Source of the DNA: Turritopsis dohrnii
Taxonomy: Eukaryota; Cnidaria; Hydrozoa; Anthoathecata; Oceaniidae
Direction of reading: 5' to 3'
Length of the DNA stretch: 64,000 nt
Assembly: GCA_027922465.2 (NCBI GenBank)
Contig: BQMF02000176.1
Location: 620,001 to 684,000 of the forward strand
Part shown: one piece after another, positions 44,451 through 55,190 of the stretch
Numbering within the stretch: the first letter of the stretch is position 1
How the letters are laid out: each line of letters opens with the position of its first letter
Made by a program: the position numbers and the translations under genes
The notes under the pieces: model-generated
The model's database searches: none
What the model saw: the letters and a program-made list of their open reading frames with translations, nothing else
Told to the model about the DNA's origin: nothing

Positions 44451-47400
44451 TCTATATATTAATAGCCGATTCTCCGTCTGTTTGTTTGTAAGTCACGCAA
44501 AATGGTAAATTGAGTTGTGAGCGAAATTATTTCTTTTTCTCTGTGCGACGTGAGTTCGAAGCAAATATATTGCAACCCAAATCAAACGTGATTTTTTTTG
44601 GCTGGTGAACCAATAGGAATAACATTTTGTTTCTATTATTATTGTTACTTTTATTTTCTAAGAACGACGTTGACTTGGCTTTGAAAACAATACATCAACT
44701 AAATACAAAGAAACTAACTGATTAAACATTTTGGACAAAAAGCAGCAGTTGCAGAACGTGGCAGCATGTTAGGTTTGCCAGTGTTGTATTTTTTTCGAGC
44801 AATCAAAATTTTTTAAAAACCGAAGTGAAATAAGTGTGTCGTGAAAAAAAATATTTTTTGGTTTTTTTTCAATAATAATTTTTTTTAAATGTTATGCACT
44901 TCTGATCGAACATGTTTCTTATTCACTTCATTCAATTTGCACATGCCTTTTTTTCTCCTCCCTTGTGATGTTTTTAAGAGAAACCATTTTCCCCCTACTT
45001 TTGATAGCACCCATGTTAGAGCGCGTAACTTTTTTCAAACAAAAGATAATATTAAGTTGAAGTTTTTTTATCTACATTTTGAGTGTATTGTTAAACCTAG
45101 GAGGATAGAAAAAGAGAAGGAGAAACAACTCTAGTTTTTCCATTGTAATAAGCTCGATGCGCTAGCGTGTGGCTCTATTCAAATCTAAATTTTAAAATTA
45201 GCGGTTAACTGCATAATCTTTCTTTGAACAAAGAAATAATTTAACATAATTTAAGCTGTAGCAATGCGATTGGTTTTTCAAAAAACAATCCGGGCGAAAT
45301 GTTATTGGCTTACACCAACTCATGATGTAATAGTTTTTGATCACAAACTGTTTCTCCTAACAGTGAGGGGAATATATTATTAAAATAATCATGGATAATT
45401 CCGAATTTATGCATCTTGGAAACTTTAAAATTCAAAGTAAAATAAGATAACAAGATTTAAATAAAAACGTCGAATAAAATCATCATCAGGACATATAAAA
45501 TCTGTACACCTTTAAGCATGCATATATACAGTTGAAAGTAAAACCTTAGTAGGGAGTTAAAACATTTATATAGATGAACCAGTAAAATATAAGAAAGATT
45601 AAAACAGTCATAGTTTGAGACCTCATCATTAACAAACTAAAACACTATAAGGTCACCTAGCTAAATGAAGAACTTTTTTTACATGAATAAAAAAATAATA
45701 CAGTGGGTAGCTACTACACTAGGTAGCTAGCAAAAAAATAATATATAAAATAGTTTAGCACATCTCAAATATGTTTTTCGAAGAACGACTTCTTCTTAAA
45801 AACATTTGACACACGATTGACACACAAGCTCAGTTGTGACTATGTCTCGTAGTCCAGCTACTTCACGATATTTTTCGTCAATAAATGTGATTTCAGGGGT
45901 AGCAGATTTTACTCTTGGAAATCTTCCACTAAAATATCGTCCAGACTTTCATCTTAAATTCTTCGAATTCGTTAAACTCATCCAGGAGCTCTATTGTTAT
46001 TTCTTCCTCTGAGTCAATTTTAAAATCACCAGTTCCGTGGTCTTGCTGTTCTTGTAGAAATGCTATGTTTGTTTACTAATTCTCACTAAATCTTAATGAT
46101 GTTTTAGCAGGCACAAAACAGATATTACACGAATCATCATGTATTGAAAATTCAGGAGCATCCCCAACATACTTAGGTTGTTGTGATTCAATCCTTTGAA
46201 CTCTTCTTGTGAAGCTACTAACTACTACAGAGGTTACTGAGGGTACACATTTGGTTCTTCATGTTCAACTACTACACCAAAACACTCCTTCATGGTTGTT
46301 TTTTTCTTCTTTTTTAATAATTTTTGACAATATCAATTCTAGATTATATGCTCTAGGAAAGGGAAAAATATGCATTTACAATATACCAAGTTGCCAGTGG
46401 CTAGCAACAACACACTATGTTCAAAAGTCAAAGAATTTAACCAAGCAAGAGAAAGTGAAATACCTAAAAGTGACAAATCCATGAGCAACCAACTTTTTAT
46501 TTTTTAACTATATACAACAAATATTTCTCAAAAGAATTCCTGGAGAACAGAAACAGTATTAATCAAAAGTAATAACAGAGAGGCATTACAGAGAGCTGTA
46601 AGTAAAAACATAATGCTGACTGAGTAAAATTTTTGAAAGTTAATTTATGCAAAATATATTAAGAAAGCGACAGTAAATCACTGTGAAACAAATCCTTATA
46701 ACTTACGTAATCCTGCATCAAAACTGTTCAAATAAAAAGAAACTGACAGATAAATTCACAAGAAAGATTATATAAATCACGCAAAACACACGCACAAGTA
46801 TTTCTTCAAAAAAAAACATGATCAGTGAGAGCACATGCACCTTGCTGTCGAAGCTCAAAATGGCGATTTTTATAAATTTCCTCTCGGGTTTTTGACGTCG
46901 AATGTTTTGAAACCCACAGTGAGGGACATATCGGTCTATTTTCAATAGATAAAAGCTTAATAGTGGTCTCTCAGGGGATAAATTAGTATATTTTTTATAT
47001 AGGCTTCAATTAGGAGAAAATAGAACTTCATCATTTTTGCGCGGAAAAAACTGGGACGAGCGCATCGCGCTTACGTTTCTATTCAATTTAAAAACAATGC
47101 AAAATTTGAATAGTTTGAATAGGCTTTAAATTTGAGTTGTTTCTCCTTCTCTTTTCTATCCTCCTAGGTTAAACTGATAATCGATTGTATAGCACATCAT
47201 GAAATGTAGTCTTTTTGGAATCATTGTTTAAATTGATATTTAATTGGTTGAAAATCGTAAATAAAAACAACGTGAAGTTCACATTCGGAATGCCTTGTGT
47301 AAAGCAAGAAAGTTTCCTGACATTTTAAATGCGACTGCGATAATGAACGGCTGAGTTTAGAATATGCAAGATGTGAAACACAAGGGACGTATTAGACTTC

Positions 47401-47575
47401 ATGTGCAAACAAGCTTTATTAAGCAATAAAGCCAGCAGGAAAGTAAGTTAAAAAGTCCAGAAACAATTAGAATTGAACCTCAGAGGCGTTTATAAGGAAA
47501 TATGACGTTTGGGGTCTGCGGGGTGTTTCAGGGCAGGTGGACATGGGCGGCGAGCGACGCAACTTTAGAGGCTAG
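44451..47575 (+). mobile_element. Helitron (alpha) interrupted by a TIR element
   Basis: Starts after host A with TCTATATATTAATAGCCGAT and ends GGCTAG at 47575; its 3' hairpin has decayed (CGCAACTTTAGAGG). Without the insertion at 45096-47168 it is about 1.05 kb. The interior matches the alpha Helitrons at 49.4-51.1 kb, including GCGACTGCGATAATGAACGG-like text in its 3' part. Confidence 0.75.
45096..47168. mobile_element. DNA transposon with 35-bp TIRs, flanked by TTAAA
   Basis: It has 2,073 bp. The left end CCTAGGAGGATAGAAAAAGA and the right end are inverted copies over about 35 bases, with one A-run indel. TTAAA is present on both sides (45091-45095, 47169-47173), a probable 5-bp target duplication. 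Minus-strand coding remnants are visible at about 45800-46080 (acidic DFKIDSEEEITIELLDEF, then, after a frame break, FPRVKSATPEITFIDEKY and LVCQSCVKCF), but no transposase catalytic motif was recognised. The superfamily is undetermined. Confidence 0.75.
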
Positions 47576-47785
47576 TCTAAAACGTCATCAAAATTTTGAT
47601 CAACAATATCTCCGCAACTGTTGGTCGCAGCAAAACGATTCCATACATGTTTTTTTTTTATCAGTTTTTCGAGCTCTACAACATGGGCACACTTATTATT
47701 GCAAAATCCTTGATTTTATTTTTCGTGAACCCAACGCAGGCTGAAGGTGGATATGGGCGGCGAGCGACGCCGCCTTGGCGGCTAG
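47576..47785 (+). mobile_element. Helitron (beta), short, second in array X
   Basis: Begins directly after the previous CTAG with TCTAAAACGTCATCAAAAT, as if the normal 5' end were fused to the interior by a deletion. Ends with the perfect hairpin GCCGCCTTGGCGGC and CTAG. Confidence 0.75.
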
Positions 47786-48259
47786 TCAATATTTGATTTT
47801 ATTTGTCCGTAAGTCGCGCAAAATGGTAGATGTGAACTGCAAAAGAAATTGGGGAGTCAGCAATGTAAGATCACACATAAATTATTTCTCTTCTTGTGTG
47901 CGACGTCAGTGTGAAACCATTGCATTGAGACTCTAATCGAATGCGACGTTTAAGGAAAATTATCTTGATAACCAATAGGGATAACTGACGTTTTTTGGGG
48001 TCCACGATACAGGCGATGGGGTGACGAAAAATTTGGGTCTAATTTTTTTGGGGAGGGGTCTGTGACGTCATCAAAATCTTTGAACAATTATATCTCTGTG
48101 ACGGTTGATCGTAGCGGAACGATCCCATACATTATTTTGATCAGTTTTTCGAGCTCTACAACATGGGAACACTTTCGGTTGCCAATTCCTTAGTTTTATT
48201 TTTTGTGAAGTCAACGCAGGCTGAACATGGGCGGCGAACGACGCCGCCTTGGCGGCTAG
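47786..48259 (+). mobile_element. Helitron (beta), third in array X
   Basis: Opens TCAATATTTGATTTTATTTG directly after the preceding CTAG and ends with hairpin plus CTAG followed by host T. The interior has GTGACGTCATCAAAATCTTT and GAGCTCTACAACATGGGA, as in the reverse-oriented beta elements at 24-25 kb. Confidence 0.8.
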
Positions 48260-49425
48260 TTAAATTAATAATTACACATACGCCACAGGGCTTTATGAAA
48301 GTATAGCTCTGACAGAATACGAAACTTACGTTAACTTCCAATAAACTTAATGAACAAAATAACATTAAATTTGTATAGATACTTTCAGATATCACACATG
48401 TACGGTCAACCTTCCTAATTACGGAAAGACTTCCCAAACACAAAAAGTATACAGAAAAATTTGGACTTTGAACAATATGACCCAAACTTTAAAAAATTAG
48501 CAAACATAACTGGTCTTTTTCCCTCCTACAGTGGCACAATCAAACAGTATATATCGTCAAAAAGAAAATCTAAGCAGACAATTGCGTTAAAGGATGTCCA
48601 GTATTTAGAATTTACATCAGTTTCAATTTGCTATCGTAAATAGGAAGTCCCCATTCCTAATCCAGGACATTGATAATAAAGCCAAAAAATTGCTAGAGAA
48701 ACATCAAACATAAATAGAGGGTTACACAAGACATTCTTGTTGTTGAAGCTGAAGAGGAAACTCAGCTGAGCTGTACGTATTCAGAGCTTAAAAAGCATTA
48801 CAGTCCACGCATGAAACGCACGATCTTTTGTACTTAGGAAGGCTTAGAAGAATCTCAAACATTTTCCAAAAAACACAAAAGCATTCCTTTCTTTAACTTT
48901 GAGAACTTGTTTGTAGAAAAGAATGAACACAGTAGAATCATTGTAAGCGCTGATGAACCAATCCATCAATGAACATTGAGACGGCAATTGTATGAACCAC
49001 TGAATTTTGAGATAAAAAAAATCGCTAAGTTTGGACAGTAAGATAAGAAACAAGATGCCATTGCAGGCATAAGGATTTCTGCAAAATCAGCTGAAGCATG
49101 AAAATTGGAGGACTATGCGGTAGTTTATACGGTCGAACTTGCGCCTTGTCTAATGTAAATCAATTGATCCGCGATTAGACATTGTCCATACTTTTACTAA
49201 AGAATGCAAGAGTTTTCATCAGCACAGGTCATTAGATTTACATTAGGCAAAAGTTCAACAACCGTATCAACTATACTTAAGACATTCTTAAAATTTAAAA
49301 AAGGTTGAGTCATTTCCACGATATGTGTCTATTAAATTTCTAATCATCCACTCCTCATAAACATAATTGTCACTATGCAAACTTTTATACCAATAAACAA
49401 TAAACTGGATGATAGAATGTCGTAA
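48260..49425. other. Intergenic: right part of block X, SINE body, left part of block Y
   Basis: 48270-48650 aligns with 51130-51410 (AATAAACTTAATGAACAAAA, TTCCCAAACACAAAAAGTA, GGATGTCCAGTATT). 49022-49106 is the body of the Asn-type SINE in minus orientation. 49290-49425 is the left part of block Y. No gene. Confidence 0.5.
49022..49106 (-). repeat. Asn-type SINE, body only
   Basis: The minus strand carries TTTTCATGCTTCAGCTGATT, TTTGCAGAAATCCTTATG and ATCTTGTTTCTTATC, matching the SINE body at 42010-42180. The tRNA-like head is absent. Confidence 0.5.
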
Positions 49426-50292
49426 TCTATATATTAATAGCCGATTCTCCGTCTGTCTGTCTGTTTGTTTGTTTGTAAGTCACGCAAAATGGTAGATTGA
49501 GTTGTGAGCGAAATTATTTCTTTTTTTGTGTGCGACGTGAGTTCGAAGCAAATACATTGCAACCCCAATCGAACGTGACTTTTTTTGGCTGATGAACTAA
49601 TAGGAATAACGTTTTGTTTTTATCATTATTGTTAGTTTTATATTCCACGTTGACTTGGCTTTGAAAACAATACATCAACTAAATACAAAGAAACTAACTG
49701 ATAAAACATTTTGGACAAAAAGCAGCCATGGCAGAACGTGGTAGCATGTTCGGTTTGCCAGTGTATCCTAACGTATCCTTGCCTGACTGTCTGAGACGGG
49801 TGAACTTTTTTTTTGAGCAATCAAAATGTTTAAAAACCTATAGGTAAAAAAGAGTATCATAAAGCAAAATATTTTTTTTTGCTTTTGTCATAAGAGTTGT
49901 CTTAATTTGTTTTAATCGATTTCTTTTAATCTATTTTAGTCAGATCGAACGTTTTTTTTATTCACTTCATTCATTTAGCACGTGCCTTTTTTTCTCTCCG
50001 CCCGTGTGATCTTTTTAAAAAGGAAACCATTTCCCCCTTACGTTTGATAGCACCCATGTTAGAGCGCGTAACTTTTTTAAAACAAAAGTTAATAAAAAGT
50101 TGAAGTTTTTATACGTTTTGAGTGTATTGTTACACTGATAAAAGATTGGTTTTACCAGAGGTTGTGACTTTGAATCTGCTTCTGGTTGAACACAAGTTGT
50201 ACGAGCCGTTTATAAGGAATTTTGACGTTTATTGATACAGTGATACAGAGCAGGTGGACATGGGCGGCGAGCGACGCCGCCTTGGCGGCTAG
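49426..50292 (+). mobile_element. Non-autonomous Helitron (alpha), first in array Y
   Basis: An 867-bp element starting after host A with TCTATATATTAATAGCCGAT and ending GCCGCCTTGGCGGC plus CTAG. It is highly similar to the reverse-oriented alpha copies at 22.1-23.9 kb. Confidence 0.85.
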
Positions 50293-51062
50293 TCTATATA
50301 TTAATAGCCGATTCTCTGACTGTCTGTTTGTTTGTTTGTTTGTTTGTAAGTCACGCAAAATGGTAGATTGAGTTGTGAGCGAAATTATTTCTTTTTTTGT
50401 GTGCGACGTGAGTTCAAAGCAAATACATTGCAACCCCAATCGAACGTGACTTTTTTTGGCTGATGAACTAATAGGAATAACGTTTTGTTTGTAACTAAAT
50501 ATTTTTTTGCTTTTGTCTTAATGGTTGTCTTAATTTCTTTTAATCGATTTCTTTTAATCTATTTTACTCTGATCGAACGTTTTTTATTCACTTCATTCAT
50601 TTAGCACGTGCATTATTTTCTCCTCCCGTGTGATCTTTTTAAGAAAAACCATTTTGTCACCTATTTCTGACAGCACCCATGTTAGAACGCGTAAAACAAG
50701 AGCTAATAATAAGTTGAAAAGTTTTTCTCTCTGCATTTTGAGTGTATTGTTAAACTGATATTCGATTGGTTTAAAGTTGTAAAAAAGACCACGTGAAGTT
50801 CATGTTCCCAATGCATTGTGTAAAGCAAGAAAGTCTGCTGACGTTTTAAATGCGACCGCGACAATAAACGGCTGAGTTAAGAACATGCAAGATTTGAAGC
50901 ACCAGGAACGTTTTTCTCTTCACGTGCAAACGAGCTTTATTTAGCGATAAAGCCAGCAGCAAAGGAAGTCTTATCGCTGGTTTTAAGTGCAATAATTTAG
51001 AGCAGGTGGTGATACAACGCAGGCTGAACATGGGCGGCGAGCGACCCCGCCTTGGCGGCTAT
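50293..51062 (+). mobile_element. Non-autonomous Helitron (alpha), second in array Y
   Basis: Begins immediately after the preceding CTAG with TCTATATATTAATAGCCGAT. Ends GACCCCGCCTTGGCGGCTAT, a CTAG end with its last base changed, followed by host T. 770 bp. Confidence 0.8.
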
Positions 51063-51881
51063 TATTCTTTATTTTGTTGGTACGTAATGATATCAAGGAC
51101 ACAGTGATTTACTCAGATAAGACAATTCCTAAACTAAAGAAAACTGACACAATACGAGACTTATTTAACTGCCAACAAACTTAATAAACAAAATAACATT
51201 AAATTTAAATAGACGCTTTCAGATGTCATAGTGATTTCATACGTATATAAGTCTTTCAACAATATGTACGGTCAATCTTAAAAATTACGAAAAGAGTTCC
51301 CAAACACAAAAAGTAAACAAAGATTTGGATTATGAAAATTATGAGGATGTCCAGTATTGAGAATTTACAGACAGTCAAGATAAGCCCCATTTTTAACAGA
51401 CTAAACAGTATTTCCTTGTTTTTGCAAATAGACAGATTGAACATGTATACGAAACCATTTCGTAAAGTCGTCGTAGGGACGTCTTTCAAAGACGTCGCAC
51501 AATGGTCACGAAATGGGAATCTCATAAGACGTCCCAATCTTATTTTCACTGAGACGTCTCAATGACATCCCAATGACATCATGACGACGTCGCAGGATCG
51601 TTTCCGTAAAGTCGTCTAGATACGTCTTTTCGCGACGTCCAAAAGACGTCCCTCAATGGTCGTGAAATGGGAATCTCTAAAACATCCCAAGAACATCACA
51701 ACAACGTCGTAGAAGTACGAAATTTACTCCATGGTTGTCGCAACGACGTCGTAAAGACGTCCGACTAACAGCCTATGGGATCATGGTCGGATCATTAAAA
51801 GAACAAAACATACAAATTCAAGACGTCTTCTTTTTAATTCTTTTTCAAAATTTACAACCCAACAATTTACAATTCAACATA
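51063..51881. repeat. Right part of block Y and a GACGTC-rich repeat
   Basis: 51063-51410 belongs to duplicated block Y. From about 51455 to 51780 two tandem units of about 147 bases (CGTAAAGTCGTC...CACGAAATGGGAATCTC and a variant) carry many GACGTC/AGACGTCC palindromes. A related patch lies near 54340-54410. No gene. Confidence 0.5.
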
Positions 51882-53644
51882 CAGTCTGTCCACCAGAAAG
51901 TGGGCACCCAACTTTCAATAAGCATATCTTTTGTTTTCCGTGCTTGTTCTTTACAACTTTTATATTAACAGAAAGAAAATTTTTTGCTCTTTCTAAATAT
52001 ATGACCTTTTTTATAGAAAGACCAATTTTTTGGTCTTAATTGATTTTCCCATGAAACCATGACATTAAATCAATAATGATCAATAAAAGCTAAATGTTGT
52101 AATAAAGCTGCGTTTATACAAGGAAAACCTTATGTTTTTACAACCTTGAAACATGAAAAATGTTTCATTTCTAAAACTCTTTTACAAAGATTTAAAAACT
52201 TTGAGTCGTGCTTTTTGATGGTGGATTTCTACTTAGAAACTGTTGTCTTAAAGCCTGACTAACAGCTACATAACTTTTTGTCATAAAACTTTATTCTTAT
52301 GATTGAATGAATTTCATAAAAAGTTTGTTTTCTCGCTTATAAAGATTTTGGCAATGCGTTGAGAAAATGAAATTATTAAAGCATAATAAAAAATTTAAGG
52401 TAAGTTTACACAATGAAAAATAAAAAAGTTTGTGCCTTTTTAAAAAAAATCGTGACAAACTTATCACAACACTGCCAACAGCGGTAGTTTCAACGAAACA
52501 AAAGGCTAATTGCTCGTTAAAAGTCTGTTTTATTGATCATTACAAAATTAACAACCGTATCAAAACAAAAAATACTTAATATTCTTTAAAATACAATAGC
52601 CTCTCTAATTAGCGGACACCGTTGGTGCAAGCGATTTTGTCCGCTAATTAGAGGTGTCCGCTTATTGCAGAGTTTGACAAAATACATCATATTTTCGAAA
52701 TATTAGTGACTTTATTTGCAGGTAGTCACGCATTTGGGAGGGCATTAGGGTAGTTACAGACACAGGAATGATGCTGGATTTTAACTATCTTTCAAATAAA
52801 ATGTTAAGAAACAATCTTAGTTTGAAATACTTATGAAAAAAGCTTTGTTTCTTTCTGTTCACCTTGCTTACCTCCAATTTTTTTTTTTTTTTTTGATTGA
52901 TAATAGTGATTTTTTGTCATCACTGGTAAAATCACCAAGGTTGACAAGCCTATCAAGCATTATTTCATCAGCCTCAACCTCAGCATCTACATCATCATCA
53001 CTATCAGTAACGACTTCAACATCTGTGAAATCCTAATGGAGATTTTCCTTCTGGAGACTCGTTCACACAACTTTGGACTGAACTTACTCTCTAGTCTATA
53101 ATATCGGAATTAATAGCAGGTAAACTGGTGGCGTTATCCAAAAATAAGATGACATTTCTTCCCTCTTTAATCATTTGTCGGTTTAGGGTATCCAGGACCT
53201 TTTCTGTGTACCGTTTTATGGTCCTGTTAAAATTATAAACTGGATGAGAGGGAAGTTAGAAACTGGAAAAAACGAACTGAAGAATAAAATTTTAATTTTT
53301 TGGAATGTCCGCTAATTGGAGAGAAGGAAAGGCTAAAAGTGCCATTTCGTGCAGAAAAAAAAAGTCCGCTAATTAGAGTGTCCGCTTATTACTTATCCGT
53401 TTATTAGAAAGTTTTTTATGAGAGTTTGACCAGAATTCCGCCGGTGCAAAGAACTTTGTCCGCTAATTGGAGGTGTCCGCTTATTAGAGTGTCCGTTAAT
53501 TGGAGAGAATACTGTAACAACTTACATTTTTGTAAAGCTCAAAAAATCCTCTTTCCAGCGGTATAAGAGCCGCATTGTATTGTTAAAAATTCGAAATGTT
53601 ATTTGTGTTTTAAACAAGGTGCCCACTTTCTGGTGGACACACTG
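51882..53644. mobile_element. Mariner-type non-autonomous element, copy B
   Basis: Flanked by TA. Left end CAGTCTGTCCACCAGAAAGT, right end the inverted terminus CTTTCTGGTGGACACACTG: about 29-bp TIRs. The interior matches copy A at 29392-30440. A second transposon (52594-53514) is nested inside; without it the element would be about 840 bp. Confidence 0.8.
52594..53514 (-). mobile_element. pogo/Tigger-like element nested in copy B
   Basis: TA flanks; ends CAATAGCCTCTCTAATTAGC and GTTAATTGGAGAGAATACTG in inverted orientation, with further TCCGCTAATTAGAG-type subterminal repeats. At about 53095-53262 the minus strand still encodes a transposase piece, NRTIKRYTEKVLDTLNRQM followed by NVILFLDNA, the DDE_1 'LDNA' motif of Tigger-like transposases. 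An acidic stretch (DVEVVTDSDDD) follows near 52990-53036. Most of the transposase is gone. Confidence 0.75.
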
Positions 53645-55190
53645 TATATAAGCTAATTTGACACGGCTGAATGCTTCGGTGACCTTTCAAATTTTAATAA
53701 TCACTATCATAAATAAAGCTAAATCTTATGTATGAACTTTTAGAATTTTTAGGAGGTTGGATACACAAATCGTGTAATAGATTTAGATAGATAATTTATG
53801 AATACTAAAACACCGTGCGTATAAATTGTTTTGATGAAATTATATGAACAATAAGTTTTCGTTGAAATGTGAGTAATACATTCAATGTAACACTTATTTA
53901 TTTCAAAAGAACAAGGCTTTTTAAAGGACACAATGTAGCATTTATGGGAAAAATAATCTTTGTTCAACCATTAAAAATTTGATTACATTTTTCCAAGATA
54001 TTTTCCTTATTTTTTCAAATACCACTTTAAAATTTCCGTTTCCAACATTATGAAACACACTGTACAGTATGAGTGTCAAAAACTGGCTACGCAAAACTCA
54101 AATTGAATTTGAAACTGACATAACTGGATTGTGGTAATAGTTTTTATACCGTTGGATAGGAAATTTTGCCAGCTTTCCAATGATATAAGAATTGCAAATT
54201 CAAACCATGTTTGCCGACTGGGAAATGCAAGTTTTTTTAGTTCAACAGAGCGTCTACTGTTAAATGATAGCAGAATGAAATTTGAAACTTTTTACCAGGT
54301 TTTTATTTGATCTTAAATTGATCGCAATTGAGACGTGACACTTTCAGACGTCCCTTCGACGTCGTAAATTGATCTCACGATCAACGGTCATTTTACGATT
54401 AAAAACGTCGTGTACCCACTGGATTACTTAATCATACGCTCGTGGAAATTATTTAAAGCTATCAAATCTAATTCAAAGAAAATAACTATAATGAGTGGCA
54501 GAAATTGTGGCCAAAGCTGTTGTTAATGCAAGTTCCGCCCTCACAAATTTTGTGCCAACCCTCTCACTCCCATAAAAACCATTGTTGTTTGAAAATAAAC
54601 AACTGATAAAAAAACATTGAATGTGTTGGGAAGGGGTCTTGATATGTATTTTTTTTTTTTACTTAGCTTAGGCAACATATTTTGTCACCGATTATGGTGT
54701 GACATAGCAAAATAAGAGTCGATTGCAAAAGGATTTTAAAATATATTTGTAAAAAACTTTTAAAAGCATACATTGATAAGTTTATTAGACTTCGAAAGTA
54801 TTTTGAGACTTGAAACAGAATATTGTCAAAATATTGACACAAAGTATAAGAAAGAATTTCTTTACCAGAGTTATCCTTGTGGGCATAAATGACGCTCTCT
54901 TGTTTTAACACTTCCTCTCCAACATATCCTTACTTTATAATAGCCTCTGAATGTTAGAATATTGAAAAGCAACACGAAAGGTGTGGTTACCTTTCAATGT
55001 AATTCTTCCAAAATAATATTGTTGTTGTTAATATACTTACGATCAGGGTATGTAAAACCCTGACACTTACACAATGTTTAAACATACGTTATCTGTTTGA
55101 GCAGCTGAAGGCATATGATTCAAAAATATATTATCAAACCACTCGTTTGTAACCAACAGGTATATACTTTCAAGCGAAGCTCCACACATC
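53645..55190. other. Intergenic with a foldback arm and the astacin upstream region
   Basis: 53960-54062 is a foldback-family half element in minus orientation (ends GAAACACACTG before TA). 54340-54410 is GACGTC-rich. From 54860 to the astacin start the sequence is shared with 35500-36225. A TATATA at 55161-55166 is conserved in that duplicate but lies only about 25 bases before the ATG, so it is a weak promoter candidate. Confidence 0.45.

Noticed and set aside
45485..45500. Second hammerhead core (CTGATGA on the minus strand)
   Set aside because: CTGATGATGATTTTATTC is not followed by GAAA and no stem II forms.
46209..46484. 91-codon frame inside the TIR element
   Set aside because: No domain is recognisable, and the coding-like remnants of this element are on the opposite strand.
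55161..55166. TATATA as the astacin core promoter
   Set aside because: Only 25 bases separate it from the ATG, which leaves no room for a normal transcription start and leader. It could be chance in AT-rich DNA, though it is conserved in the duplicate.
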